DNA from: Pseudomonas serboccidentalis
GTDB taxonomy: Bacteria > Pseudomonadota > Gammaproteobacteria > Pseudomonadales > Pseudomonadaceae
Reading direction: 5' to 3'
Assembly (NCBI RefSeq): GCF_028830055.1
Contig: NZ_CP101655.1
Location: forward strand, 1,742,880 to 1,806,879
DNA: 64,000 nucleotides
Shown: positions 36,770 to 45,874 of the stretch, one piece after another
Layout of the letters: every line of letters begins with the position of its first letter
Numbering within the stretch: position 1 is the first letter of the stretch
Notes under the pieces: generated by a model
Told to the model about the DNA's origin: nothing
Database searches by the model: none
Seen by the model: the letters and a program-made list of their open reading frames with translations, nothing else
Made by a program: the position numbers and the translations under genes

Positions 36770-37240
36770 ATGCGAGTCCTGTTCATGTGCACGGCCAACA
36801 GTTGCCGCAGCATTCTTTCCGAAGCCCTGTTCAATCACCTCGCACCACAAGGTTTCGAGGCGGTGAGTTCCGGCAGTTTCCCCAAGGGCCAAGTGCTGCC
36901 GCGCAGCCTGAGCACCTTGCAGCAGGCCGGGATTTCGATTGATGGCTTGTCCAGCAAAGGCAACGACGCCTTTGAGGACAACCCGCCGGACATCGTCATC
37001 ACCGTGTGCGACAAGGCGGCCGGCGAAAGCTGCCCGGTGTACTTCGGCCCGGCGCTGAAAAGCCATTGGGGGCTGGAAGATCCGTCCGATGTGCAGGGCG
37101 ACGAAGCGGCAATCGACGCGGCGTTCCGCGCGACGCTGGCGCACATCGAGCGGCGCTGCAAAGCCTTCCTCGACCTGCCGTTCAATCGTCTGAGCCGCGA
37201 CCAACTGAAAACCGCGCTCGATGCCATCGGCGCGCTGTAA
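36770..37240 (+). CDS. arsC: Arsenate reductase ArsC (low-molecular-weight phosphatase type)
   Basis: 156 residues of the LMW protein tyrosine phosphatase fold, with P-loop MCTANSCRS (near residues 6-14: CX5R) and later Cys in VITVCDKAAGESCPVYFGP (near 78 and 86), used in thiol relay. Reduces arsenate to arsenite in the cytoplasm. GGGAG lies 8 nt before ATG 36770. It sits 26 nt after arsR and 9 nt before arsH. The normally intervening arsB exporter gene is absent. Confidence 0.9.
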   Translation: MRVLFMCTANSCRSILSEALFNHLAPQGFEAVSSGSFPKGQVLPRSLSTLQQAGISIDGLSSKGNDAFEDNPPDIVITVCDKAAGESCPVYFGPALKSHWGLEDPSDVQGDEAAIDAAFRATLAHIERRCKAFLDLPFNRLSRDQLKTALDAIGAL

Positions 37241-37249
37241 GGAGGATTT

Positions 37250-37945
37250 ATGTCAGAGCATCTGCCCAACCTCGACCTGAGCCTGTTCGAAGGTCGAACC
37301 ACCACGCCGGACCAGCACAAACCACGCATTCTGTTGCTCTACGGCTCGACCCGCGAACGCTCCTTCAGCCGTCTGCTGGTGGAAGAGGCCGCGCGCTTGC
37401 TGGAACACTTCGGCGCTGAAACCCGGGTGTTCAATCCGTCCGGTTTACCGTTGCCGGATGATGCGCCGGTCGATCATCCCAAGGTTCAGGAACTGCGTGA
37501 TCTGGTGCTGTGGTCGGAAGGCCAGGTCTGGTGCTCGCCGGAACGCCACGGTGCGATGTCGGCGGTGTTCAAGGCGCAGATCGACTGGATCCCGCTGGAG
37601 CTCGGCGCGGTGCGTCCGACCCAGGGCAAGACCCTCGCGGTGATGCAGGTCTGCGGCGGTTCGCAGTCGTTCAACGTGGTCAATCAACTGCGCGTGTTGG
37701 GGCGCTGGATGCGCATGTTCACCATCCCCAATCAGTCCTCGGTGCCCAAGGCCTACATGGAATTCGACGAGGCAGGGCGGATGAAACCGTCGCCGTTTTA
37801 TGATCGCGTGGTCGATGTGATGGAAGAGCTGGTCAAGTTCACCGTGCTGCTGCGCGACCGCCAGGACTTTCTGGTGGACCGCTATTCCGAACGCAAGGAA
37901 AGCGCCGAGCAGTTGATGGCGCGGGTCAATCAGCGGTCGATCTGA
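37250..37945 (+). CDS. arsH: Arsenical resistance NADPH-dependent flavoprotein ArsH
   Basis: 231 residues. Flavodoxin-like FMN fold: [25 protein letters not shown] near residue 27, [22 protein letters not shown] near 98, and [35 protein letters not shown]. ArsH oxidises trivalent organoarsenicals such as methylarsenite, using NADPH and FMN. AAGGAGG precedes the ATG. Last gene of the ars operon. Confidence 0.93.
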   Translation: MSEHLPNLDLSLFEGRTTTPDQHKPRILLLYGSTRERSFSRLLVEEAARLLEHFGAETRVFNPSGLPLPDDAPVDHPKVQELRDLVLWSEGQVWCSPERHGAMSAVFKAQIDWIPLELGAVRPTQGKTLAVMQVCGGSQSFNVVNQLRVLGRWMRMFTIPNQSSVPKAYMEFDEAGRMKPSPFYDRVVDVMEELVKFTVLLRDRQDFLVDRYSERKESAEQLMARVNQRSI

Positions 37946-38047
37946 AGCGCCGCGACACGGGTTCGTCGGTCGGGCAGTGCACAAACGTTCTAGCCGTTCA
38001 GGGGCATTTGTGGATTACTGGCGCCAGCCCATCAGCGTATTCAAGCC

Positions 38048-38887
38048 ATGAGTAACTGGATCGACCTTGCCCACGACCGGGAAACCGGCATCGAAACCCT
38101 GCACGCGCATTTCGCCGGGCACGCGCACGCCTACGATCCGCACTGGCATGAAACCTACCTGATCGGTTTCACCGAGCAAGGCGTGCAGCGTTTCAACAGC
38201 CGTCGGGCACGGCATGACAGTACTCCGGGCAAAGTCTTCATGCTCGAACCCGGGGACATTCATGACGGCGACGCGCCGAGCCCGGACGGCTTCACCTATC
38301 GCATGCTGTACCTGCAACCGGCGTGGCTGGAACAGGCGCTGGACGGCCTGCAACTGGACGGCTGCGCGGGCGGCTTGCCCGGCATTGGCAACGTGCTCAA
38401 CGACGATCCCGAACTGGCCCGCGCCACTCTGTTCGCGTTCAACGCGCTGCATAAACAGGACGTGCGCATGGTCCGCGAAGTGGCGCTGGATGCGTTGCTC
38501 GAACGTCTGGCGCTGCACCTCTATCGGCGCCCGCAATCATCCGCCACGCTGCGTGCGCCGCTGATTGCCCGGCAGGCGCGGGACTACCTGATGGCCTACC
38601 ACGAGCAGGACATCAGCCTGCACACCCTGGCCGAAGTCTGCGGCACCGACCGCTTTCGTCTGACTCGGGCGTTCAAGGCAGCCTATGGTCTGGCACCGCA
38701 TGCCTGGCTGATCCAGTTACGGCTGATCCGTGGCCGGCAATTGCTGGCCGCCGGGGTGCAGCCGGTGGACGTGGCGAGCAGGCTCGGTTTCTCCGATCAA
38801 AGTCACTTGGGCCGCTGGTTCGTGCGCGCCTACGGCATCACGCCGGGTGCCTATCAGCAGCGTGCCATCGGCACCTTTCGACGCTGA
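38048..38887 (+). CDS. AraC-family transcriptional regulator
   Basis: 279 residues: N-terminal cupin-like AraC binding domain (HAYDPHWHETYLIGFTEQGVQRF near residue 27) and C-terminal double HTH (LHTLAEVCGTDRFRLTRAFKAAYGLAPHAWLIQLRL, then DVASRLGFSDQSHLGRWFVRAYGITPGAYQ). It is followed at 68 nt by a LysE-type exporter on the same strand, a pairing commonly seen for amino-acid exporters, so it probably controls that gene. Confidence 0.88.
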   Translation: MSNWIDLAHDRETGIETLHAHFAGHAHAYDPHWHETYLIGFTEQGVQRFNSRRARHDSTPGKVFMLEPGDIHDGDAPSPDGFTYRMLYLQPAWLEQALDGLQLDGCAGGLPGIGNVLNDDPELARATLFAFNALHKQDVRMVREVALDALLERLALHLYRRPQSSATLRAPLIARQARDYLMAYHEQDISLHTLAEVCGTDRFRLTRAFKAAYGLAPHAWLIQLRLIRGRQLLAAGVQPVDVASRLGFSDQSHLGRWFVRAYGITPGAYQQRAIGTFRR

Positions 38888-38955
38888 ACAAACGTTCAAG
38901 ACCACAGCGCTGCGCAACCGCCACAGTAGGCCCTGACTTTCTACAGGGCCGTGCC

Positions 38956-39534
38956 ATGCTTGCGTTCATTCTCTTTGCCTTCGTTGCCTCGATCACCCCG
39001 GGGCCGACCAATCTCATCGTGCTCAGTACCAGCGCCCGACGCGGCTGGCGGCCGTGCCTGCCGATCATTCTCGGTGCGGGAGCCGGCGCCGCGTCGTTGG
39101 TGTGGGTCGCCGGTGCGGGCGCGAGCACGCTGATGCTGCCCGGGGTGCGCCCGGTGATCAGTGTGCTTGGGTTGGGCTGGATGCTGTGGCTGGCGTGGCA
39201 GATTTTCACGGCGCCGGCCACGGCCATCGATCCCGCTGCCGGCGAGGAAAAACCCGAGCTGGGTTTGCTGGGCGCCGCGCTGTTGCAATGGGTCAACCCC
39301 AAATCGTGGATGATGGCGATTGCCGTGATCAGCGTGTTCACCGCTCAGGGGCAAGGGCTGAATGCGCTGTGCCTGGCGTTTTTTCTGGTGTCGTTACCGT
39401 GTCTGGCGCTGTGGGCGCTGCTCGGTCGAGGCGCGGCGCGCTGGCTGAGTAATCCGGCGCAGTTGCAGTGGCTGAACCGGATTCTCGCGGTGCTGCTGGT
39501 CGTCTCATCCGCCGCTGCGTTGCTGCACAGTTGA
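38956..39534 (+). CDS. LysE/RhtB-family exporter
   Basis: 192 residues, about six helices. SITPGPTNLIVLSTSARRGWRPCLPIILGAGAG (about residues 13-45) is the LysE signature, and WVNPKSWMMAIA near 113 is the second. It exports amino acids or similar small metabolites; substrate unknown. The 3' end overlaps the convergent histidine kinase by 30 nt. Confidence 0.88.
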   Translation: MLAFILFAFVASITPGPTNLIVLSTSARRGWRPCLPIILGAGAGAASLVWVAGAGASTLMLPGVRPVISVLGLGWMLWLAWQIFTAPATAIDPAAGEEKPELGLLGAALLQWVNPKSWMMAIAVISVFTAQGQGLNALCLAFFLVSLPCLALWALLGRGAARWLSNPAQLQWLNRILAVLLVVSSAAALLHS

Positions 39535-40899
39535 ACTGACCGGCACCGACAACGTCGCGCACAACCCGCCCTCAGCCCGGTTGACCAAAGTAATCCGTCC
39601 GCCCAGGCGCAACGCGATGGTGTTGACGATGGTCAGCCCCAGGCCTGCACCGTTGGCGTTGCCTCGGCTGTAGAAACGTTCGAACAACCGCGCCCGATCC
39701 GCCTCGTCGATGCCCGGGCCCTGGTCTTCGACGCTCAGAAGGCACCAGCCGTCGACTTCGCTCAACTTCACAGTGATCACGCCGTTCTCCGGAGAGAAGT
39801 TGGCGGCGTTGGTGATCAGGTTGCTCAGGGCGATGTCGATGGCGGCGGTGCTGGCCATGACGTGCAGTGCTTGCTCGCTGTCTTCGAAGGCCAGTTCCAG
39901 GTGTTTGCTCAGTAGCCACGGCGTCAGTTGCACGAGGCAGTTGCGCGCGGTTTCGCTGAGGTCGATGCGTTGCAGCGGCGGCGGGTTGGATTTCGGTTCC
40001 AGGCGGGCCATGGTCAGCAGCTGGTTGACCAGCCGACTGGCGCGGTCGACGCCGGAAATCAGAAACTGCAAAGACTCGCGGCGCTCCTGTTCGGTGCCGG
40101 CCTCCAGCAGGTTTTGCGCATGCACCCGCAGCACCGCCAGTGGCGTACGCATCTCGTGGGCAGCGTCGGCGATGAAGCGTCGTTCGCGGCCGAGCACTTC
40201 CTGGATCTGTGCGAGCATGCGGTTGAGCGCCGCCTGCATCGGTTCCAGCTCGCTGGGCAGCGGCGTCAGTTGTAGCGGTTCCAGCGAGCCGCTGTGCCGG
40301 GCGCGCAGGGTCGCGGCCATGTCCGCCAAAGGTTTGAGGCCCCAGCCGATGGCCAGCCAGATCATCGCCGCGAGTATCAGGCTGCCCAGCACGTTCGGCC
40401 ACAGGGTGTGACGCACAATGCGGTCGACCAGATCGGCACGCACATCGTCGCGCTCGCCGACCCAGATGCGCAGACCGTTCTGCGGATCTTCCAGCACGAA
40501 GGCGCGCCAGTGCCGGTTGTTCAAATCCACCACATCGCTGAAGCCCGGTTGCATCGGCGGTGCGGTGAACGACGGCGCACTGGCGGTGTGCACCAGCACC
40601 TCACCCTTGGGGTTCCACACCTGGAAAGCGATCTTGCTTTCGTACGGATGGCCGTCGATGCGTGGCTTGGCTTCGCTCAGCGCCTGATTGAACGCCTGAT
40701 ACAGCTGCGAATGTTCCCTGCTCGCCAGCGGCATGCGCATCACGCCCTGCAACAGGCGGGCGTTTTGCGCCAGTTGGGCGTCGTAGACTTCGGCGATTTC
40801 GTGGTTGCTGTCGTGCAGGTTGAACACGCTGAGCACAGCAAGACCGGTGAGCAGCAAACCGATGATCAGCGTCAGCGTGCGGCGACGGATCGAGGTCAT
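39505..40899 (-). CDS. Sensor histidine kinase, QseC/TctE type
   Basis: 464 residues. A helix at about 7-26, a periplasmic domain (about 27-165), a second helix near 168-186, HAMP, then HisKA with phosphoacceptor FIADAAHEMRTPLAVLRVHAQ (near His247), and ATPase boxes NLITNAANFSPEN, DQGPGIDEADRARLFERF, GAGLGLTIV. The start overlaps the response regulator stop by 4 nt. Last gene of a seven-gene operon. The sensed signal is unknown and may be the product of that operon. Confidence 0.9.
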   Translation of the reverse strand: MTSIRRRTLTLIIGLLLTGLAVLSVFNLHDSNHEIAEVYDAQLAQNARLLQGVMRMPLASREHSQLYQAFNQALSEAKPRIDGHPYESKIAFQVWNPKGEVLVHTASAPSFTAPPMQPGFSDVVDLNNRHWRAFVLEDPQNGLRIWVGERDDVRADLVDRIVRHTLWPNVLGSLILAAMIWLAIGWGLKPLADMAATLRARHSGSLEPLQLTPLPSELEPMQAALNRMLAQIQEVLGRERRFIADAAHEMRTPLAVLRVHAQNLLEAGTEQERRESLQFLISGVDRASRLVNQLLTMARLEPKSNPPPLQRIDLSETARNCLVQLTPWLLSKHLELAFEDSEQALHVMASTAAIDIALSNLITNAANFSPENGVITVKLSEVDGWCLLSVEDQGPGIDEADRARLFERFYSRGNANGAGLGLTIVNTIALRLGGRITLVNRAEGGLCATLSVPVSSTVQQRSGG

Positions 40900-41558
40900 C
40901 GACGCTCCTCCACCAGATAACCCACGCCGCGAACGGTGCGGATCAGGTCGGTGGAGAATTTTTTGCGCAGGTGATGGATGTGCACTTCCAGGGTGTTGCT
41001 TTCCGCTTCCTCGTTCCAGCCGTAGAGCAACTGGATCAGTTGGTCGCGGGTCATCACCCGGCCCGGCGGCGACAGCAGTTCGTGCAGTAACTGATATTCC
41101 TTGGGCGTCAGGGCCACCGGCTGACCCTGATAGCTGACTTGCTGAGTGCCGGGATTGAGGCTGATGCCGGCGTGCTCGATCAGCGCCTGGCCGCGACCGG
41201 CACTGCGGCGCAACAAGGCCCGCAGGCGCGCCTTGAGTTCGGCGAGGTCGAACGGTTTGACCAGGTAATCGTCAGCGCCGGCGTCCAGCCCGGCGATGCG
41301 ATCTTCAGTGGCATCGCGCGCGGTGAGAATCAGCACCGGCAGGTTCGACCCGCTGTCGCGCAGGCGGCGCAGCACTTCGAGGCCGTCCATGCGCGGCAGG
41401 CCCAGATCGAGCACCGCCACGTCGAAAGTCTCACTGAGCAGCGCATGTAACGCGCTGCTGCCGTCCTTGAGCCAGTCGACGGTGTAACCTTCGCGGCCCA
41501 GCGCCTGATGAATGCCTTCACCGAGCGCGATGTCATCCTCAATCAGTAGTAAACGCAC
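40896..41558 (-). CDS. OmpR-family response regulator, QseB/PmrA-like
   Basis: 220 residues. Receiver: LLLIEDDIALGEGI with the acidic pair, phospho-Asp in DVAVLDLGLPRMDG (Asp51), and VKPFD lysine. The winged-helix DNA-binding domain ends TLEVHIHHLRKKF and IRTVRGVGYLVEE. Regulators of this subgroup bind direct repeats of CTTAA type with 11-bp period; two such sites stand at the head of this operon (45875-45891 and 45920-45936). It begins 11 nt after the TPR gene stop. Confidence 0.9.
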   Translation of the reverse strand: MRLLLIEDDIALGEGIHQALGREGYTVDWLKDGSSALHALLSETFDVAVLDLGLPRMDGLEVLRRLRDSGSNLPVLILTARDATEDRIAGLDAGADDYLVKPFDLAELKARLRALLRRSAGRGQALIEHAGISLNPGTQQVSYQGQPVALTPKEYQLLHELLSPPGRVMTRDQLIQLLYGWNEEAESNTLEVHIHHLRKKFSTDLIRTVRGVGYLVEERR

Positions 41559-41569
41559 GCGGACTCCTG

Positions 41570-42214
41570 TCAGTCGAGTTTCTTGTTCACGTCCACCAGC
41601 AGGGCGGCGATTTCTTTGCGACGCCCGGCATCAGCGGTTTCCCGGCCCGGGCGCGGCGCGGCTTGCAGCGCTTTGAGCAGCGCGGCCCTGGCTTCAGCGT
41701 AGTGCTTCTGACGGTAGAGGTGATCGCCCCAGAAGTACAGGCTGTCGATGCCGTCCGGGTTCAGTTGCAAGGCTTGCTTGAGCAGTTGCTCGGCCTTGTC
41801 GCTGTCGCCGAAACCGATCGGCCAGCCCGGGACGCGATCATACAACGCGGCGAGGCTGGTGTAGGCCGAACCTTGCAGGGCCTTGGGGTCAAGCGTCAGG
41901 GCTTTTTCCAGATCGGCCTTGGCGTCCTTGGCCTTGCCCAGGGCGCCGAGACCGCCCTGAGCACCGGCCCAACTGCTGGTGACGATGCCTTTCCAGATCC
42001 ACGCTTCGGCCACCGCCGGACGCTGGGTAGTGAAGGCAGTGGCGTCGGACGACAGTTGCTCGAATGCGGCGGCGCGCTGTTTTTCTGCCACCTCGTATTG
42101 GATGTGCGCCCAGCTCTGCTGGATGCCGTTGAGGCGTTGCTGGTCGGCCGGTTCCAGGGCCCAGACGCTTTGACTGAGGGCGGCGAACAACAGGCATGCG
42201 GAAAGTTTTTTCAT
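41570..42214 (-). CDS. Periplasmic TPR-repeat protein
   Basis: 214 residues with a signal peptide (MKKLSACLLFAALSQSVWA, cleavage near residue 19). Two to three tetratricopeptide units can be seen, e.g. AKADLEKALTLDPKALQGSAYTSLAALYDRVP and AEQLLKQALQLNPDGIDSLYFWGDHLYRQKHYAEARAALLKALQ. Such repeats bind partner proteins; the partner is unknown. Its start overlaps the SDR stop by 4 nt (ATGA), tying it to the operon. Confidence 0.8.
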   Translation of the reverse strand: MKKLSACLLFAALSQSVWALEPADQQRLNGIQQSWAHIQYEVAEKQRAAAFEQLSSDATAFTTQRPAVAEAWIWKGIVTSSWAGAQGGLGALGKAKDAKADLEKALTLDPKALQGSAYTSLAALYDRVPGWPIGFGDSDKAEQLLKQALQLNPDGIDSLYFWGDHLYRQKHYAEARAALLKALQAAPRPGRETADAGRRKEIAALLVDVNKKLD

Positions 42215-43020
42215 GGTTTTGGGGACTCGTTGTCAGTTTTTTCACTGAGGCGGCGAATCAGCGGCAGTTGCTTGCGCAAGCCTCGATCCACCAAGTGCGG
42301 CAGCAGGTTGTTGAGGCGCACGAAGAAGCGTTCGGGCCAGCCCAGATACAGGTCGCGGCGGTCGCCGGCAATCGCATGGACCACCGCCGAGGCCACGGTT
42401 TGCGGGTCATCGACGTTGGACTTGAGCGCATCGTTCAAGGCTTGCGCCGCCGCACTGTTCATCGAGGTGCGCGTGGCCCGGGGCGCGACATACAACACGT
42501 TGACCCGGGTGTCGGCCAGTTCCCGGCGCAACGCTTCCGAGAAACCGCGCAGGGCGAACTTGGTCGCGCAGTAGCTGGCGTAACCGGGGTAACCGATCGA
42601 GCCATAGGTGGAACCGACGTTGACCACCATCGCGCTGTCGGCCTGTTTGAGCAGCGGCAGCAGCAGTTTGGTCAGGCACATCGGCGCACTGATGTTCACC
42701 GCGAGCATGGTGTTGATGTCGCTGTCATCGAGCTGCTCGAGCATGGCGAAGTGGTTGACCCCAGCGGCATTGATCAGCAGGTTGATGCCTCCGATGGCTT
42801 CAGCCGCGGCCAGCACTTTGCGCCGGTCGCTGAGAAAGGTCAGGTCGGCGGCGACCCAGCACAGGGTCTCGGGATAGCGTGCCAGCAACGGCGCCAGCGC
42901 CTCCTCATGCCGCGCCACGGCCAGCACCCTGGCACCGGCGGCGCACAAGGCCTCGGTAATCGCCATGCCGATGCCGCCACTGGCACCGGTCAAGACCACG
43001 CGTGCGTCACGCAGCTGCAT
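42211..43020 (-). CDS. Short-chain dehydrogenase/reductase (SDR)
   Basis: 269 residues, classical SDR: VVLTGASGGIGMAITEAL (TGxxxGIG, about residues 8-25), NAAGV near 88, catalytic Ser in VNVGSTYGS, and YCATKFALRGF (YxxxK, near 150). NADPH preference is possible but not proven. ATG 43020 is set by GGAGG 7 nt upstream. It overlaps the diiron-oxidase-like gene by 14 nt. In context it should reduce or oxidise the carbonyl of the acyl product made by the upstream genes. Confidence 0.88.
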   Translation of the reverse strand: MQLRDARVVLTGASGGIGMAITEALCAAGARVLAVARHEEALAPLLARYPETLCWVAADLTFLSDRRKVLAAAEAIGGINLLINAAGVNHFAMLEQLDDSDINTMLAVNISAPMCLTKLLLPLLKQADSAMVVNVGSTYGSIGYPGYASYCATKFALRGFSEALRRELADTRVNVLYVAPRATRTSMNSAAAQALNDALKSNVDDPQTVASAVVHAIAGDRRDLYLGWPERFFVRLNNLLPHLVDRGLRKQLPLIRRLSEKTDNESPKP

Positions 43021-43681
43021 GTTGAGCCTCCGCATCGCGCGGCAGGCCACGGAACATGTCGGTGTACAGGCGATAGACGACTTTCGAGGCGTGAATCACC
43101 GCCGCTTGGTCCTCGGGATCTTCCAGCTGATTCATCAGTCGGCGATAGGTCTGCATGTGTTCGATGTCGAGCGAGCCGTGCGAGCTCAGGTAGCTGAACG
43201 CTGTTTCCGGCAGCGCCAGGCGCTCGCGAATGCTGCCCGCCGCATGGGTGGCCAGGGCGATGCTGGTGCCTTCGAGCACGTTGACCATGCCGAACAGCCC
43301 GACTGGATTGCCACGGGCGATCAGGTCGTAGAGAAAACTCACCATCAATTCGATCGGCAGCGACGGCTGGCCGTCGCGCACCGCATCGCGATCACCGCCA
43401 CACGCGGCGATGTCGTTGAGTACCCAGTGTTCATGGCCGTATTCGTCTTCGATGTACTCGGCCACCGCTTTGCGCAGCCATTCCAGGCGCATCGGCAGGC
43501 GCGCGCCGCAGGCCATCATCAACGGCACGGTGTGGCGCACGTGGTAATACGCCTGAGCCAGAAACGCCCGGTAGCTGTCGAGGCTGACCTTGCCTTGCAG
43601 GGCATCAAGGATGATCGGCAGGTTGAACAACTCGTTGCGTTCTTGCTGCGTGGCTTCTTGCAGGGTGTCGAAAAAACTCAT
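43007..43681 (-). CDS. Heme-oxygenase-like (TenA/PqqC-like) putative diiron oxidase
   Basis: 224 residues, all helical. Potential metal ligands are clustered as in heme-oxygenase-like diiron oxidases: YYHVRHT (His47, His50), EYIEDEYGHEHW (Glu76-His85 region), LEGTSIAL (Glu137) and SSHGSLDIEHM (His168, Asp172, His175). It is not TenA proper, since the thiaminase Cys motif is absent. Known relatives cleave, desaturate or N-oxygenate fatty or amino acids. It starts 4 bp inside the acyl-ligase stop, so an activated acyl substrate is likely. The exact reaction is unknown. Confidence 0.72.
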   Translation of the reverse strand: MSFFDTLQEATQQERNELFNLPIILDALQGKVSLDSYRAFLAQAYYHVRHTVPLMMACGARLPMRLEWLRKAVAEYIEDEYGHEHWVLNDIAACGGDRDAVRDGQPSLPIELMVSFLYDLIARGNPVGLFGMVNVLEGTSIALATHAAGSIRERLALPETAFSYLSSHGSLDIEHMQTYRRLMNQLEDPEDQAAVIHASKVVYRLYTDMFRGLPRDAEAQHAAA

Positions 43682-45159
43682 GACGCGGACTCCTCGGAAA
43701 CGGCGGATTCAGACAATTGGGTGCGGTACTGCGCGACGATTGCATCGCGGCGCGGGCGGCCATTGGCGGTGAGCAAGCCATTGGCGGCGGTGAACGGTTG
43801 GGTCAGGCGCGTCCAGCGATGCACCTGCGCGTAGTCGGGCAAGGCTTCGTTGGCTTCGGCGACCGCAGCGGCCAGCTCGGCGTCGCTGCAATCGGCGCGG
43901 TGCGGCCAGAGCAAGGCGTGGTTGTGCGGCAAGGCTTCGCCGTAGACGAAGGCCTGGGCAATATGGCGGCGCTGGGTCAGTTCGGACTCGACCCATTCCG
44001 GGTTGACGTTGCGCCCGAAACTGGTGACGAACTGGTGCTTCTTGCGGCCCTTGAGGTAGAGGAAACCTTCCGGATCGAACTCGCCCAGGTCGCCGCTCGG
44101 CCACCATTCGTCGGTGTACGGCGCTTCCCCTAGATAACCGAGCAGCGTCGAGCCCTTGATCAGCACTTCGCCGTCCTCGGCCAGGCGCACCTCGACGTGG
44201 GGCAGGGGCTGGCCGACGCTGCCCGGACGCCGTGCACCGGGGCGATTGAGGCACACCACCGAGGCGCATTCGGACAAGCCGTAGCCTTCGAACACCGGCA
44301 GGCCGACGCGCTGCGCACGGTGCAGCAGATCCTCTGACACCCGTGCGCCACCGACGGCGGCGAAGCGCAGTTTTTGCGGGTCAAAGGCTTTCTGTTCGGC
44401 AGCGCTGACCAGCATCAATAACAGTTGTGGCACCAGAATCAGACTCTCCGGCGCACGCCCGGCCAGGTAGCCCAGCAGATGCGGCACGTCGACGCCACTG
44501 GCGCCCTGAATGCCCAGCGTCTTTTGGCTCGGCAGACTCAACGTCGCACCGGCGTACAGCGCCGCATAACAGCCGAGGTTTTCCAGCAGAATCGCCAGCG
44601 GCAACAGCGCCAGATGATGCTGTGGGTCGGTGGATTTACTCGCCTGCTCCAGCTCCCGCGCCACGCGCAGCAAACTGTCAGCGCTCAAGCACACGCCTTT
44701 GGGTGTGCCGGTGGTGCCAGAGGTGAACGTCAGTTTGGCGGTGCCGGCCGGCAGGCGACTCGGGCCGCTGAACGTGCGGCACCAGAACTCGCCGCGTTTC
44801 TCATAACCGGCCGCCAGCAGTTCGGCTGCCAGCTCCGGCTCGGCGATCACCCGTTCGGCCTGGCTCTGCTCCAGACAATGAGCGCGTTGCGCCGGGCTGA
44901 AAAACGGTGGCAGTGTTACGCAGGTCAAGCCTTCGAACAGCACGGCCAGATCCCACAGCATCGCGTCGACGCCGTTGTCCAACGCCAAGGCAATCACCTG
45001 CGCCTGCTCATCGCGCAGACGCTCCTGGCGATACAGCACCTCCGCAAACAGGGTGGCGTAATCGAGCTTCAGTGTGTCGCCCCACAGGGCGGTGGTGTTG
45101 TCATTGCGCCGGGCATGGTCGCGCAGGGTTTCCTGGAAGCGTTGCAATTCAAGCGACAT
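43678..45159 (-). CDS. AMP-dependent acyl-ligase (acyl-CoA synthetase-like)
   Basis: 493 residues, ANL superfamily. P-loop TFTSGTTGTPKG near residue 144, A5 motif GYGLSECASVVCLN, A7 SGDLGEFDPEGFLYLKGRKK and A8 QFVTSFGRNVNPEWVESEL. At the A10 position the sequence is ANGRPRR, where the family normally has a lysine in NGK; this lysine is needed for adenylate formation in most members. ATG 45159 has AAGGAG 7 nt upstream. It overlaps the preceding gene by 11 nt and the next by 4. It probably activates a fatty or related acid. Confidence 0.85.
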   Translation of the reverse strand: MSLELQRFQETLRDHARRNDNTTALWGDTLKLDYATLFAEVLYRQERLRDEQAQVIALALDNGVDAMLWDLAVLFEGLTCVTLPPFFSPAQRAHCLEQSQAERVIAEPELAAELLAAGYEKRGEFWCRTFSGPSRLPAGTAKLTFTSGTTGTPKGVCLSADSLLRVARELEQASKSTDPQHHLALLPLAILLENLGCYAALYAGATLSLPSQKTLGIQGASGVDVPHLLGYLAGRAPESLILVPQLLLMLVSAAEQKAFDPQKLRFAAVGGARVSEDLLHRAQRVGLPVFEGYGLSECASVVCLNRPGARRPGSVGQPLPHVEVRLAEDGEVLIKGSTLLGYLGEAPYTDEWWPSGDLGEFDPEGFLYLKGRKKHQFVTSFGRNVNPEWVESELTQRRHIAQAFVYGEALPHNHALLWPHRADCSDAELAAAVAEANEALPDYAQVHRWTRLTQPFTAANGLLTANGRPRRDAIVAQYRTQLSESAVSEESAS

Positions 45160-45826
45160 GGCAGGCTCCTTCAATCGAGGTCGGCAGTCCCAACCGAGTG
45201 AACAGGCCGATATTGCGCAAATGGATGAATCCGGCGCGGATGTTGCCGACGTGCACCCAGGGTTTGCTTTCGTAATAACTGCCCCAGTGTTGACGCTCGT
45301 CACCCAGTCGTTCCGGGTCGGCGGCGCATAATGTCACTGGCTTCAGACCGAGCCGATGGAAGCTGTTGACCAGGCCGATGTTGCCGGTGAATGTCACCCA
45401 TTCCAGGCCGCCCATGGCCAGCAGGTAGGTGATGGTGATGATGCTCAGCCGTGCACTGCCGGTGTCGCTGGCGGCGAGGTTGCCGACTTCGACGATGCCG
45501 GTGCGATCCACCGGGCGATCGGCCGCGGCGCTGATCAACGGTTCGATCGGCTCATCCAGGTAACGCTCCAGAAACAGCGGCTCCCGATGGGCGCGCCGTA
45601 CACCGGCCACCGCGCACAGTTCGCCGTCGCCGTTGTGCATGCCGAACAGCTCGGGCATAAAGTGTCGAATGTCGGCGCCGTGGGCCTTGCGAAAACGTTG
45701 CTGGATGAAGGCTTCGAAGGTCTCTCGCAGTGCGTCGTCGGGCAAGGCGCCGGTCAAAGTCATCGGCGGTGCTTCGGCTTGACCGAAGCGCAGGGGAAGG
45801 GGGATGTTCCAGTCGTAATCGGGCAT
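45149..45826 (-). CDS. Thermostable hemolysin family protein
   Basis: 225 residues matching the thermostable-hemolysin family as I recall it: FIQQRFRKAHGADIRHFMPELFGM, GRTGIVEVGNLA-like RTGIVEVGNLAASDTGSARLSIITITYLL and WVTFTGNIGLVNSFHRLGLKPVTL. The pattern resembles an acyltransferase-like (GNAT/autoinducer synthase-type) fold, and haemolysis has not been shown for most members. ATG 45826 has GAGGAAGG upstream; the longer frame to 45910 crosses the operator. First gene of the operon. A synthetic rather than toxic role suits its context, but this is inference. Confidence 0.75.
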   Translation of the reverse strand: MPDYDWNIPLPLRFGQAEAPPMTLTGALPDDALRETFEAFIQQRFRKAHGADIRHFMPELFGMHNGDGELCAVAGVRRAHREPLFLERYLDEPIEPLISAAADRPVDRTGIVEVGNLAASDTGSARLSIITITYLLAMGGLEWVTFTGNIGLVNSFHRLGLKPVTLCAADPERLGDERQHWGSYYESKPWVHVGNIRAGFIHLRNIGLFTRLGLPTSIEGACHVA

Positions 45827-45874
45827 GGGCAGAATGCCTTCCTCAATGGTTTGAGCGAAGTATCGGAGGCATTT

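Noticed and set aside
43007..43681. Calling the protein thiaminase TenA or the undecene-forming UndA
   Set aside because: No TenA cysteine motif and no thiamine genes nearby; the sequence does not match UndA as I remember it.
45149..45826. A haemolytic toxin role taken from the family name
   Set aside because: No secretion signal, and the operon context is biosynthetic; the family name alone does not show activity.
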